DNA of 64,000 nt from Macrosoma leucophasiata (GCA_036365455.1 JAWQUS010000011.1:8080001-8144000); one strand, 5' to 3'; numbered from the stretch's first letter, positions 42,192 through 52,838 are shown. The notes: generated from the letters alone by a model not told the origin. Made by a program: numbers and translations.

Positions 42192-45077
42192 ATGTTGTTT
42201 CATAATAATAATAATAACATTGTAAACCTGGTGCATCAAAATATACAAGGAATATTGGGTAAAGAATTAGAAATTGAGTTATCTTTAAACATTCATGACA
42301 TACAAATTTGTTGTTTTACTGAACATTGGTTGAAAAATAGCGAATCAATATTCAATTTTAGTGGGCACCAGGTAGGCAGTTCGTTCTGTAGGTCACATGC
42401 AATACGTGGTGGCTCTCTTATATTGTTAAAAAAAGACATTAAACATAAGGAACGCAGAGATATAGTGAGTCTTTCCGTTGAACGAACTGCAGAAATAGCC
42501 TGTGTGGAGCTTGAGCGCTTGATTATTGTGTCCGTATACAGACCTCCAAGTGGATCTTATGAATGTTTTGAAAAAATTTTAGATGTTGTACTGAACAATC
42601 TAACTGCTTCAAAAAAACGTGTCATTATTTGCGGAGATTTCAATATAAATTTATTGGAGGAAACTCCAACAACTGTGAGGTTTAAATCGTTACTTATGTC
42701 ATTTAATCTGCATAATTTGTTCTCAGAACCTACTAGAATTACACAGAACTCAGCGACATGCATAGACAATATTTTTATCGATTTTGAACCTACACATAAA
42801 AATATTTTGACTGAATTAAGCTCCGACCATTGTGGTCAGTTAGTTTCCTTCTGTAGTCAATTACATAATGATAAAAATAAACGAGCAATTGTATTTGTTC
42901 CTTTCAATGCGAAGCGAATTAAGAAATTCAGAGAAAATATTGTCCCAAAACTTGCAAACGTGCAATACCATAACGATCCTAACATATTATACAATGACTT
43001 TTTTGCCACAATTTTAACAGAATTTAATTTAGTTTTTACCAATAAGACAATAAATGTAAGAAGTCATAAGTCGTTCAATGAATGGGCGACGGTTGGAATA
43101 CATAAGAGTAGACAGAGATTGTATGACCTGTATGGAGAAAAGTCACATAATCACACAAATTCGTTTAAAAATCATGTTAAATTATATTCGAAAATATTCA
43201 AGAAAGTGTGTTTTGCAGCCAAGGCACTTCACATTAAAAATAAAATTAAAAATTCAAATAACAAAATTAAAGCGACTTGGAATGTAATTAATAGTGAAAC
43301 TGGGAAACAAGCTGAACGCAACTCTGATTTTAAATTAATAATTGACAATAAACATGTTACTACTGACGAAGAAGTTGCTTTAGCATTTGAAACATTCTTT
43401 GCTAAAATTCCAGTTTCTTTGACTGGAGACCTCATTTCATCGCCTACCGTCGCCGAATCATTATTGAAAAAAAATGTACATCAAAGTAAAACTATATTTA
43501 ATTTTAAGTTAGTTAATACTGCGGATGTTATACATGCCTTTAAGTCTATTAATATTAAGAACACAACTGATTTATGGGGCTTATCTGTAAAAGTTGCATA
43601 TGAAATAATGGATGTGATTGCACCTTACCTAGCGGCAATGTTTAATAATAGTATTGTAAGTGGTATATTTCCTGACTTAATGAAACATAGTAAAGTGATT
43701 CCTCTTTTTAAATCTGGTAGTACAAGTGACCCCACAAATTTTAGACCAATTTCTGTACTACCTGTCTTAAGTAAAATTTTTGAAAAACTTATTTTAATTC
43801 AACTACTTGAACACTTTAACTATCATAAACTTTTACATTGTCGACAGTTTGGATTTACTAGGGGTCGTTCAACTACCGATGCAGGTGTTGAACTTGTCAA
43901 ACACATTTTTGAAGCTTGGGAAAAATCACATAATGCACTAGGGGTATTCTGTGACTTATCTAAAGCATTTGATTGCGTTCAGCATGAAACATTGGTCAGA
44001 AAGTTATATCACTACGGCCTTCGAGATACCGCTCTCGAGCTTATGACTTCATATTTAAACAATAGAAATATGTGTGTTGATGTAAATGGGACAAGATCTC
44101 CCGGGACTTCAATGGATATGGGGGTCCCACAGGGCTCTATTTTAGGGCCATTTCTTTTCTTAGTCTATATTAATGACTTACCCTACATTATCAATGATGG
44201 CCAAGAGATGGTATTGTTTGCTGATGATACTTCTTTAGTGTTCAAAATTAAAAGACAGGAGGTAGATTTTGACTGTGTAAACAATACTCTCTCTAATATA
44301 GTACATTGGTTTAGCGCCAATAACCTTTCGTTAAATAGCAGTAAGACAAAATGTATTAAATTTACTACTCCTAACGTAAAACAGGTTGAAACCAATGTTA
44401 AGATAAATGAGGAAGTATTGGAGATCGTAGAGTCCACGGTATTTCTGGGCATTACCGTGGATGCTAAATTGCAATGGGGTCACCATATTGCCAAATTAGC
44501 TAATAGACTTAGCTCGGCAGCATTTGCTGTGAAAAAGATTAGACTATTAACAGACGTCGAGACGGCTCGCCTTGTTTATTTTAGTTATTTTCACAGTATA
44601 ATGTCCTATGGCATTTTGCTATGGGGAAATTCCGCCGACGTCAACACTATTTTTGTACTGCAAAAGAGAGCTGTCCGGGCTATCTACGGGTTGAGTCCGA
44701 GGGTATCTCTTAGAGATAAATTTAAAGAAATAAATATTCTGACTGTAGCTTCGCAATACATTTATGAAAATGTATTATATGTCCGTAAAAACATTAATGA
44801 GTTTCCTACAATAGGTAACAATCACAGTATAAATACTAGGAACAAATACAAGTTGTCCATGCATGCAACGCGGCTGAATAGGGTCAGTAATTCTTTTAGA
44901 GGTCAATGTATACGGTTCTTTAATCAAATCCCCAAAAACGTTCAAAGTCTATCGATCAATAAATTTAAGAAAGTAATGAAAGAACGTTTATATAAATGTA
45001 ATTACTATAAGACCAGTGATTATCTTAATGATAATACGTCTTGGGATTATAGCGATCGCTGCCAGGCTATTTCATGA
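42192..45077 (+). CDS. LINE ORF2 protein, APE endonuclease and reverse transcriptase
   Basis: The 961-aa enzyme nicks target DNA and reverse-transcribes the element RNA on the nick. The N-terminal APE domain (about 12-220) keeps the catalytic set: HQNIQG (N17), TEHW (E44), VYRPPS (Y116), GDFNIN (D149, N151), IDNIF (D192, N193) and SSDH (D212, H213). The reverse transcriptase (about 495-760) has NFRPISVLP (516-524), QFGFTRGRSTTDA, FCDLSKAFDCV (catalytic D588), GVPQGSILGP and FADDTSL (catalytic D678, D679). The C-terminal part (about 790-900) contains the usual MSYGILLWGNS and QKRAVRAIYG blocks. No RNase H domain or CCHC motif was found. The frame begins 65 bp after ORF1 ends and has no stops or shifts, so it could be active. 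Confidence 0.96.
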   Translation: MLFHNNNNNIVNLVHQNIQGILGKELEIELSLNIHDIQICCFTEHWLKNSESIFNFSGHQVGSSFCRSHAIRGGSLILLKKDIKHKERRDIVSLSVERTAEIACVELERLIIVSVYRPPSGSYECFEKILDVVLNNLTASKKRVIICGDFNINLLEETPTTVRFKSLLMSFNLHNLFSEPTRITQNSATCIDNIFIDFEPTHKNILTELSSDHCGQLVSFCSQLHNDKNKRAIVFVPFNAKRIKKFRENIVPKLANVQYHNDPNILYNDFFATILTEFNLVFTNKTINVRSHKSFNEWATVGIHKSRQRLYDLYGEKSHNHTNSFKNHVKLYSKIFKKVCFAAKALHIKNKIKNSNNKIKATWNVINSETGKQAERNSDFKLIIDNKHVTTDEEVALAFETFFAKIPVSLTGDLISSPTVAESLLKKNVHQSKTIFNFKLVNTADVIHAFKSINIKNTTDLWGLSVKVAYEIMDVIAPYLAAMFNNSIVSGIFPDLMKHSKVIPLFKSGSTSDPTNFRPISVLPVLSKIFEKLILIQLLEHFNYHKLLHCRQFGFTRGRSTTDAGVELVKHIFEAWEKSHNALGVFCDLSKAFDCVQHETLVRKLYHYGLRDTALELMTSYLNNRNMCVDVNGTRSPGTSMDMGVPQGSILGPFLFLVYINDLPYIINDGQEMVLFADDTSLVFKIKRQEVDFDCVNNTLSNIVHWFSANNLSLNSSKTKCIKFTTPNVKQVETNVKINEEVLEIVESTVFLGITVDAKLQWGHHIAKLANRLSSAAFAVKKIRLLTDVETARLVYFSYFHSIMSYGILLWGNSADVNTIFVLQKRAVRAIYGLSPRVSLRDKFKEINILTVASQYIYENVLYVRKNINEFPTIGNNHSINTRNKYKLSMHATRLNRVSNSFRGQCIRFFNQIPKNVQSLSINKFKKVMKERLYKCNYYKTSDYLNDNTSWDYSDRCQAIS

Positions 45078-45762
45078 TCCTGTGATTTCGTGTATTCAGT
45101 AATTAGTATCTACTATTGTTAAGGGTTGAATAATGTGAATACCCTGGCTGAAAATGAATTCCATCTTTTATTTTGCCGTATGCATATCCGGAACAGTCAT
45201 GCACGCTTAAATGTCTTTGCCTTTGGCGGCGTCGTGTGGCGGGTTGCTCACTTCCCTCTAAAATGGTCGAGGAGGGCAATGGCTGTCACATGCGTCATAC
45301 TCGTGAACGGGTGCTGTTGGTGGGGACTGGTCTGTTCTGGTTTGCAGGGGCTACATCACATTTAGTAGATAGCAGTTTATTTACATCTATGCTATGGACG
45401 TTGACATTATTTGATTTTTCACGATAATCTGTACTAGATTTAAGCTTTCATTTAAAAGAGCTCTTACTGAGTTTGTTGGGTAGCGGAGTTCTTCTCAGTA
45501 GTGACTGCACTTGGAACTCTGCTAAGTGAATAACATTGATCTTGACGAATAAGTTTTTCTTTTTCTTCATTTATTATCATTGAAGGAATTGAAAAATTTT
45601 ATGATTATTATGTTTTAACCAAATAGTTTAAATTTTAATTTTTAATTTACTATTAATATATGATTTTTCTTTACTATATGTAATGGTTATTCGCTCTAGG
45701 TAGTTTATGATTTATTGACGTTTTGAAAGTATCTGTAAAGATCTATTCGAAATAAAAATATT
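45078..45762 (+). other. LINE 3' untranslated region
   Basis: Non-coding 3' part of the LINE, GC-rich near 45220-45330, then AT-rich, with AATAAA at about 45751 just before the pentanucleotide tail. Short frames within it are not genes. Confidence 0.7.
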
Positions 45763-45796
45763 TTCTATTCTATTTCTATTCTATTCTATTCTATTA
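45763..45796 (+). repeat. (TTCTA)n LINE tail
   Basis: Six to seven TTCTA units with slight irregularity; acts as the 3' terminus of the LINE. Confidence 0.9.
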
Positions 45797-46294
45797 AACA
45801 ATAGCAAACATTGAATCTATTTTTCAAAAATGTTTTACAACGACATCACAACAGAATAAGAAAAAAGCTAAAAAACTAAGATATTATGAAATTTTGCTAT
45901 GGATTTTTTCAAAAGACACGATTCTTATTTCGTCACATATTTGCATAATATGCTTTTTCGATCATGCCTTGAATGTTTTTTAACAATAAAAATTATGTGT
46001 AAAATCTATTTTTGTATTTTCATGAGAGGTCCCTGACGGGGTAGGCCGAGCATATTATACAAATTTCGACAGGTCTAAAAACCATTCCAGTATACCTAAT
46101 GCAGAGGACGTGTGCGACCAGATGTCTTGCGCTTCACTTCGATACGCGGTCACAAGTTGACACCAATATTATCACAATTGAATGTCACTTTCTAGCGAAC
46201 TTTCACCTTTTATTGGCTTTAGTTAGATTCGGTTGCATCAAAATATTTATTTAAAGTTATAATTTTTATTTAAAAACAAATTTAACAATAACAA
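45797..46294. other. Unassigned stretch
   Basis: Nothing recognised. Confidence 0.4.
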
Positions 46295-46408
46295 CATACA
46301 GTTCACATGGATGTTAAGTGATGACTGCAGCCTATAGGCATCCACACAAACTGTGTTGAGGTCAAAGTATAGATGCGTTGTCACCAGTGAGACCTAAGTT
46401 GTGTTGTT
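46295..46408 (-). repeat. R1 copy, partial
   Basis: ACAGTTCACATGGATGTTAAG, GACTGCAGCCTATAGGC and GATGCGTTGTCACC; only the 3' portion of R1 (reversed). Confidence 0.78.
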
Positions 46409-47505
46409 GTTGTGACCTGTAATATTAATTACGGAGCCGGGGATGATGAAGATGCAAAAATTCGAACCATAAGTAACACACATTGATGTTATAACAAACC
46501 AATAAAGCGTGTTTTGATACGATCTACTCGTGTAAGAAACAGATACACCCGCTCCGTCGTTTCCGTAGGTACTAATTGCAATGAAAAAAGTAACGCAAAT
46601 GCACACATCCTTGCCAAATATTCGGCCGCCGATTAATAAGATGTTTCATCAAACACAATCAATAGGTACTAACGCCAAGAATTCTATGTCTTCCTAGTTT
46701 ATTGTCCATCAAGCATAAAATGTTCACTTGCTTCCTAAAGAAGATGTACCTCTCTCAAAAGTAAACCTATCAAACTGCTCAGGAACAAAACGAAATAGTC
46801 AAATGCAAGTTATTAAATTCTTCCTGAGCATTCCCCAACTCATAAGAATTTTGCAAAATAAAATAACATACATACAAAATTATGATCTAAGTTGACTACC
46901 TATACCTGTTTGAATATCGATAACCAATCGATAAATTTTTCAAAGAAAAATTCCTTGAGAATTATTTGTTATCGTGAACGAAACATTGCATCGAAATTAA
47001 GGGAGTTGATTCATTAACGTCTTGATATATTTTACCTATGTCCACTACTATATCTACTACTATCAACAGTGAACTACACTTTCTTCCGTGCTTACAAAAT
47101 AAACAGCAGGTTAAATTCGCACGTACAGGCTTATTAACACACGGTCCGTTATACGCGTGGGAGACCCAAACAAAGGCTCCTACTATTCAAATGTAATGAG
47201 ACCGTTAGAACATTAGAATTACAGCGTGTACTAAATGACGCAGGCACACTGAATGAAGATACGTTTCCTGACCTAGGTTTATAAAATGGCATTCATTTAA
47301 TTTAAATTACAAACGCTGACGGTCATTGATACTCGTGAGTGCGTATAGAAAAGCTACAAGTCTCAATGAATGTGTGAATTACTTGGAACTAACGTAAAAA
47401 ACGTAAACATCATTTATATATAGATAATCAAAGTTCTTTAACCAGCTTTGTTAAACACTAAGTAGCAGATAGATTAGGTAATATTATGATAACTAAGCCT
47501 TCGCA
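46409..47505. other. Unassigned stretch
   Basis: No gene or named repeat recognised. Confidence 0.4.
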
Positions 47506-47510
47506 TGCAT

Positions 47511-47866
47511 CGAAGCGCGCATGGGCCCGCGGCTGGTGTAGACCGCAAGCGATCACATCGGTTGGGCGATATGGGCGCGGTCGGGTGTGTGATGGGTGAC
47601 CGCTAGTGGCAAAGTTAAAATGCTTCGGAGGGCACGTTAAGCCATTGATCCTGCTTGCTATCGATAAATAGCAGTCGTTCAACCTTGTCGGAGGACTTAT
47701 GGGCGATTTGAAAACCGAAATCCGACAGCGGGTTGGTCACTTACTCGTATCTAACCCGCATTGGAGCAGCGTGGTGGAGTAAGCTCCAGGCCTCCCTCCA
47801 AAAAGGGGAGAGACTCGTGTCCAGCAGTGGGTCGTTTCAAGGGTTGCCATTGTTATTATTAGGTTT
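47511..47866 (+). mobile_element. 5S-rRNA-derived SINE copy
   Basis: GAAGCGCGCATGGG, then CGGTTGGGCGATATGGGCGC and GATGGGTGACCGCTAG (5S box A, intermediate element, box C). The tail has GGAGCAGCGTGGTGGAGTAA and TCCAGCAGTGGGTCG and ends GTTATTATT. TAAGCCTTCG at about 47493 and TAAGCCTGCG at about 47869 are a probable target duplication (9 of 10), with a few extra bases on the left. Confidence 0.85.
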
Positions 47867-47869
47867 ATA

Positions 47870-48514
47870 AGCCTGCGGGTTCCACTACTGCAGTTCTATG
47901 ACCAATGTTACAAAATACTACCAGCAATAGATATATTAAGGAATGCTGTGTTGTTCAAACTAGTTCGGCTGCTGAAATTCTATTTTTTTGCATCGCAAAT
48001 GCTAATTGATACATCGAATATAAGAAACTGTTGAACGCTACAGATTCACGCCACGTGAAAACATTGCCGTGTGAAAAGGCCGGTATAAACATTGACCACT
48101 AACCTACTTCCAGTAAATCTGGACCCACGCATTCATGTCATCGTAAATTATGAGAAGAGGGCCACAGAGGCAAAAGGCTATAATTTCGCAGCATGGAATC
48201 GAAATACTGGCAGTAAAAAAACCTTTTTATCTGCATGATGTAAAGCCGGTACAGTTTCACGGAGGCGCTCTTGGTTCAGATTAAATCTTATATGATCGCG
48301 GAGGTAATGAACCGTGGTTAGTTTGATTGGTGAAACCGATTAGATGTCATTTCCTTGGCTATTTCCGTCCATCAAGGAGTTTATCTAGTTGTGACGGTTA
48401 TCACAAGTTTTAATTACGATGCTAAATCAAGTTTACACTATTATAATCTATCTAATCAATCCGCGTTAGGTACTCTTCTTTCACACGAGCATTTGGATTT
48501 TGACGTTTTTCATG
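47870..48514. other. Unassigned stretch
   Basis: Nothing recognised. Confidence 0.4.
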
Positions 48515-48792
48515 TAATGAAGGTGGCAAATAAAAGCGTGCAGTTTACATAAATGTTATGTTATGACTACAACCTATAGACATTTACACAAAAACTAGAG
48601 GTCAAAAGGCAGATGTGTTGCCATCCCTGAGACGTTAGCTGTTATTATCTCTGTGATAGTTACTACAGGACCATACATTACCATCTAACCGGAACACCAT
48701 AGCGCTGAACAGTACAATTTTGCGGTAGCTAGATAGATTAGGTAATGTGGTGGTGCCTACGCACTCGAGTCCCTATACTCTACCACCAGTAA
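48515..48792 (-). repeat. R1 repeat copy
   Basis: GTAATGAAGGTGGCAAATAAA through TACTCTACCACCAGTAAAAA; the same sub-group as 5341 (TCTAACCGGAACACC, TGCGGTAGCTAGATAGATTAG). Confidence 0.85.
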
Positions 48793-49290
48793 AAAAGGTT
48801 ACAATATTTTTGCTGTAGCACCGCTCCAATTTTTTCGTATCAGCGATACCCCAACAGTATACTTGTGTGAACACGCCTATAGAAATAATTAATAAGCTAC
48901 TAATCGGGATCCTGCATGGGACCGAAACCATATCTGGCTGAGTGAACGCGCTGTAAGGTCGGAATAGCAACTCGAACAATTTCAAAAGATAACCGATTTT
49001 TATTTTAAACTCAGCCCACGACTATGATATTGGATGAGTTCGGAAATATTTCGTAAGGTGTCCATGAGATTCTGGATTTCCGGATGCCAGCTTTGAGTAC
49101 GTCTGAACCGTAAAATTGCCCAAATCTTACATAACTCTATGAATCACATTTATAAATTTACGATTCTCAGAATGTGACGACGTTTTATGTATGAAATAAT
49201 AGACATGACTGTATTCATGTGTTCGTCTACCCCCACTCTCTTGTCTAGGGATACAATTCTAAGTAAGCATGACTAACTCACATGATAAAT
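48793..49290. other. Unassigned stretch
   Basis: Nothing recognised. Confidence 0.4.
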
Positions 49291-49337
49291 AAAATATTCA
49301 GGCAGTGATGTAGGTAACATCACTGCCCGAATATTTT
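49291..49337. repeat. 21-bp inverted duplication, 5-nt spacer
   Basis: Arms 49291-49311 and 49317-49337 with one mismatch around AGGTA. The right arm abuts the truncated start of a SINE. Confidence 0.92.
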
Positions 49338-49470
49338 AGAGGAAGCAGGCCACTATTGCTATAATGGGGTCCTGGCTTCAATTTCCGGATCAATGCGAAA
49401 ATGCTTTTAGGATTTTTCTATTTTTCGGCAATATGCCAGTGTTGCCCTCTGAGGCTTTCCACCGTGGAAT
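49338..49470 (+). mobile_element. tRNA-derived SINE (TAGCGTAGTGG family), truncated
   Basis: GAAGCAGGCCACTATTGC, GGGGTCCTGGCTTCAATTTC and TTTTCGGCAATATGCCAGTG follow the 27820 copy from inside its head. Box B is eroded. Confidence 0.75.
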
Positions 49471-49954
49471 GGTTTGGCATAAGGAAAAAACGAAACTAGC
49501 GAATCTTGATCGTTTACATTCAAGATGAAATAAAATCGAAAAATCTTGGGTCAGTTGCCGTGCGTTGCGCAGTTGAATACCAAATCTTTTACAACAAATA
49601 TCATCTCAAACAGAGAAAACTAAGTACTTTCACACAGTTTATAGACAATTGCACGCTAATCGAAAGCCCACAGGCAAACCTGTTCCATATCTGAAAAATA
49701 CGCTGTACATTGTAAGACGACCATTGTTCATGAAGATTGATGGCTCTCTTGTGTGGGAGAAGCAAATATGGAACATGTGAACCGTGTATGAATGGAAGCT
49801 TAAGACACAATTATGTACCAGAGATTAGGAGTAGATTTTCTGTATTATGTTTTATTAGTTCTATAATAATAAGTTTTGCATGTTTGCGAAAGCGATGGCA
49901 GTGGTTCACTGGCCCTTCGAGCTAGTTTCTCTGTTTTATACAAAACTAAAGCTT
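49471..49954. other. Unassigned stretch
   Basis: Nothing recognised. Confidence 0.4.
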
Positions 49955-50183
49955 TTTTTATGTCATGAAGTGGTGAACAATCATACAGTTTACATTAATG
50001 GTAAGTATACTGTAGCCTATAAACATCTTAGTAATGAAACCATAGATTTCAATATAGATGCGTTGCCACTCCTGAAGCTTATGGTAATGCTTCTATGCTC
50101 GAATTACTGGGCCTTGCACTACCACTTGACCGAAACAAGATAGTGCTGAACACTACCATTTAGCCGTAAGTAGTTTAGGTAAT
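49955..50183 (-). repeat. R1 copy, interrupted
   Basis: TGTCATGAAGTGGTGAACAA through CACTACCATTTAGCCGTAAG. The R1 order resumes at 50406 (GTGATGCGGTCCTC), after the CAGAGAATATG-type element. Confidence 0.8.
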
Positions 50184-50405
50184 ATGTATAATATGTTATA
50201 ATACTACGTAAAGAATGGACACTTCGACGTCCCGCCCGATTACTCCGCCTCACCCAACCTCCTCCCCTCTTATGGGAGACGTTTGGTATTCTGTACGTGC
50301 TACGCACACAGGTGCACGTGTATTTACACGTCACTGATTGATGTCTGTGTAATAGAGAACAAATTAAGCGTTTGTATGGAATTTTGGCGGAGTGTCCGCG
50401 GTGTG
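50184..50405 (+). mobile_element. CAGAGAATATG repeat, copy 3
   Basis: Start diverged (ATGTATAATATGTTATAATAC), end GTGTCCGCGGTGTG. It sits inside an R1 copy; GTAAT on the left and GTGAT on the right are compatible with a short target duplication. Confidence 0.75.
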
Positions 50406-50606
50406 GTGATGCGGTCCTCTAATAACCACAGTCCATAAGATTAAATTGCATAGGTAGGTATCATTAAAGGTCAAGTCACGTGACTGCAGTGTGTATGCAT
50501 CTCTTGAAGGTCAAGAAAGATAATTATATGAAAAAAAAGTGTAGAAAAAAAAACACGTCTAAATCAGCGATTCTTCAATTATTCTGTTCGTGACCAGGAG
50601 TTGCAA

Positions 50607-50978
50607 TCACATGCAGTCAACAATCACCTTAATTGGGATCCCAAAGCAAATAATCTCAGGACTTGAAAAAAATCCAATCATAAGAACCATAAAGCAGATC
50701 GCAAACAAATGGGGACGTGTTCTAAAGTTAAAATAAAAAGCCATCGAAACAGGTTTCAGAAGCGTGTGGCCACATCCGGAGTGACGCATGCGTAACGTCA
50801 TATCGGATGACAGATGCACAGGGATCTCTGATCTCTTTCTGTAGGATTGTTTTACATTCCCGCCTCTATGGCAGGTGATGGCACAGGAGTTTTTGAGGCA
50901 AATTTCGTCGTTTAAATCGTTTTCAAAATACTGTCGACTCAAATAGGTATAATTGGGGAAATGTCCGTTCAGCTCCAT
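50607..50978 (-). CDS. Hypothetical protein, 123 codons, unrecognised
   Basis: Longest frame that does not belong to a recognised transposon. Minus-strand ATG at 50978 in a strong context (AACCATGG). Seven Cys are scattered through residues 27-122, among them TCHRGG near residues 35-40. A hydrophobic segment lies at about 92-108 (LFAICFMVLMIGFF). Codon use is mixed and less AT-biased than the flanks. No domain recognised, no poly-A signal seen, and no conserved partner nearby. It could be an exon, an old transposon fragment or chance. Confidence 0.25.
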   Translation of the reverse strand: MELNGHFPNYTYLSRQYFENDLNDEICLKNSCAITCHRGGNVKQSYRKRSEIPVHLSSDMTLRMRHSGCGHTLLKPVSMAFYFNFRTRPHLFAICFMVLMIGFFSSPEIICFGIPIKVIVDCM

Positions 50979-51132
50979 GGTTCCTTATTTGTGTAGTGAT
51001 AAAGTCTAATTTTCAATGTTTTTGGATGACAGGCAAGTTTCTTGATAATACCTTCATACATACATCTCGTACATACTAGTGGAGTGCTAACTGCGACAAG
51101 TCTTCGAATAATTTGTGTCCGAATCGTCAGCT

Positions 51133-51345
51133 TTTTTTTATGTCATGGAAGTGGCAAACAAGCATGCAGTTCACATTAATGACTGCAGCCTATAGACACC
51201 CACACTAAGACCAATGTCATAATACAGATGCGTTACCACTCCTGAGGCCTAAGGTGTTATGCCTCTGACCCGGATATTAGGTTCAGGGCCGTACATTACC
51301 ACCTGACCGGAACACGATAGTGCTGAACACACCAATAAGCGGCAA
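51133..51345 (-). repeat. R1 copy, 5' part missing
   Basis: TTATGTCATGGAAGTGGCAA through AACACGATAGTGCTGAACAC, ending near AAGCGGCAAACT. Confidence 0.85.
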
Positions 51346-51409
51346 ACTTAAAACTTTACTGAAAATATCAGGCTAAGTGCAAAACTTACGACTACGACTT
51401 TACTTTGAG

Positions 51410-51468
51410 CAAAGTGTGCTTAGAACTGTCAGTAAAGTATGAGTTTTGACAGTTCTAAGCGTACTTTG
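51410..51468. repeat. 22-bp inverted duplication, 15-nt spacer
   Basis: Arms 51410-51431 and 51447-51468 match inversely with two mismatches. The outer 13 bases of the right arm (TAAGCGTACTTTG) are the target duplicated by the 5S SINE that follows. Confidence 0.88.
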
Positions 51469-51723
51469 TACATGAAACGCGCATGGCCCAGCGGCTGGTG
51501 TAGATCATAAGCGATCTACTCGGTTGAGAACTATGGGCGCGGTCGGGTAGTGTGATGGGTGACCGCTAGTGGCAAATTAAAATGCGCGTTTCCGTGCTTC
51601 GGAGGGCACGTTAAACCGTCGGTCCCAGTTGCTATCGATAGACAGCAGTCGTTAAACCTTGTCGGAGGCCTTATGGCGGTTTGAAAACATCTGACAGCGG
51701 GTTGGTCACTAGCCCACCATTAA
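51469..51723 (+). mobile_element. 5S-rRNA-derived SINE lacking the LINE-like tail
   Basis: The head is intact (ATGGGCGCGGTCGGG, GATGGGTGACCGCTAG) and the body continues to GGTTGGTCACTAGCCCACC. It then stops at CATTAA, without the GGAGCAGC...CAGCAGTGGGACG tail of other copies. Perfect 13-bp target duplications TAAGCGTACTTTG flank it (51456-51468 and 51724-51736). So a tailless transcript was itself inserted; this is not a later deletion. Confidence 0.92.
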
Positions 51724-51782
51724 TAAGCGTACTTTGCGTTTTGTGAATCTCACCCTGAGACCCTAGAAAGCTGTTATGTTAT

Positions 51783-51985
51783 AATGACTCGATTTCTCCA
51801 TCGGTGTGTGACGATCGCCGACGTTCGCGGGTTCGAATCCACCACCGAAACAAATATTTGTATGGCCTACGGATTTATTCTTTATTTGGGTGTTTGTGAT
51901 GTGTGTTTACAATGGCACCTACGATACAGGTTTGTACCTAGTGTGCGGCTGTGAGTGTATGCGTATTTTTTTGTACCTCTTTGCT
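51783..51985 (+). mobile_element. tRNA-derived SINE (GACAAATATTTGTATGG family)
   Basis: Box B GCGGGTTCGAATCC is kept. Body AACAAATATTTGTATGGCC, TTTGGGTGTTTGTG and GGCTGTGAGTGTATGCG. Box A end is weak. Confidence 0.8.
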
Positions 51986-52112
51986 GGAAATTACGGAACA
52001 GTGGGAGCATTACCACCTCACCAGAATATAATAACATTAACATTTAATAACAAGTGGATCAGGTTTCTTCCAGATAGGATCAATCACTGGAGTTTCACTA
52101 GCAGTAAAAATA
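51986..52112 (-). repeat. R1 remnant
   Basis: GGAAATTACGGAACAGTGGG and CATTACCACCTCACCAG, ending CACTGGAGTTTCACTAGCAG; very diverged. Confidence 0.6.
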
Positions 52113-52654
52113 TCTAAAAAATCGCGATGCTAACATTATAATGTATAATGTATGTATACACTTCACGCCTGGTGATTACCTATAATAATTAAAGGAAAAG
52201 CTGCAGTATTAACATCCAACAACCCATCAGTGTAGATTGCATGGCCGTTTCACAAAATATGTGTAAGAGGCTACGAAGAACAGTAAGTGGATATAATCTA
52301 ATTACACGAGTTTTAAATTTTAGAAAAACTGTATTTCAAACAGGTTCGGTCGTATTTTGTTGAAGTTTCTAAACGGAAGCCACTATTTAGCCTTTGGCAC
52401 GTGATGACAGTCAGGACAACGACAGGTCATTGGCTCATCGCAACCGTAACAGCCTCGTACCGGTAAGGCTAGCAACCGTACTATGAGTAGTATAGTAACT
52501 GTATGTTCTCGTAGTAATATGAATATGGTTTTAGTACAGACTACAAATAAGTAATTAATACGTAGTGAAGTGTAATCAGTCATATAAATGGCACCACGAC
52601 TTTGACAATTAACTAGGTACCTATTGGTTTCACATTTCTAATATTAAAAAAAAA
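52113..52654. other. Unassigned stretch
   Basis: Nothing recognised; a 66-codon minus frame (52383-52583) is Cys-rich at its C-terminus but has no known domain. Confidence 0.35.
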
Positions 52655-52838
52655 TGTGTTCCGGTCAGGTGCTAATGTGCGGCCCTGTAATTTCCGGCAC
52701 AGAGGCATTTTAGACACATTAGGCCACAGGACTGGTAAATTACCTCTGGTCTTTGTGTTAGTGTCTATAGGCAGCAGTCATCACTTAACATCAATGTGAG
52801 TTGCATACTTGTTTGCCGTCTTCCTTACATGACAAAAA
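52655..52838 (+). repeat. R1 copy, 5'-truncated
   Basis: Begins GTGTTCCGGTCAGGTGC and ends TTGCCGTCTTCCTTACATG plus A-rich sequence. Confidence 0.82.

Larger units (their letters stand above)
40030..45796 (+). mobile_element. Apparently intact CR1/Jockey-group LINE
   Basis: It contains a 5' leader (start uncertain, about 40030), two uninterrupted reading frames separated by 65 bp, a ~0.7-kb 3' region and a TTCTA pentanucleotide tail (45763-45796). ORF2 with APE endonuclease and reverse transcriptase, plus a short-repeat 3' tail instead of poly-A, points to the CR1/L2/Daphne side of the Jockey superfamily; the exact clade needs a tree. No target duplication was found, which is common for this group. 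Both frames being open implies a recent insertion. Confidence 0.9.

Noticed and set aside
45126..45427. Two overlapping frames after LINE ORF2
   Set aside because: They lie in the LINE 3' untranslated region, overlap each other and lack domains.
40030..45800. Target duplication for the LINE
   Set aside because: No convincing direct repeat around the guessed 5' end and the TTCTA tail; the 5' boundary is uncertain.
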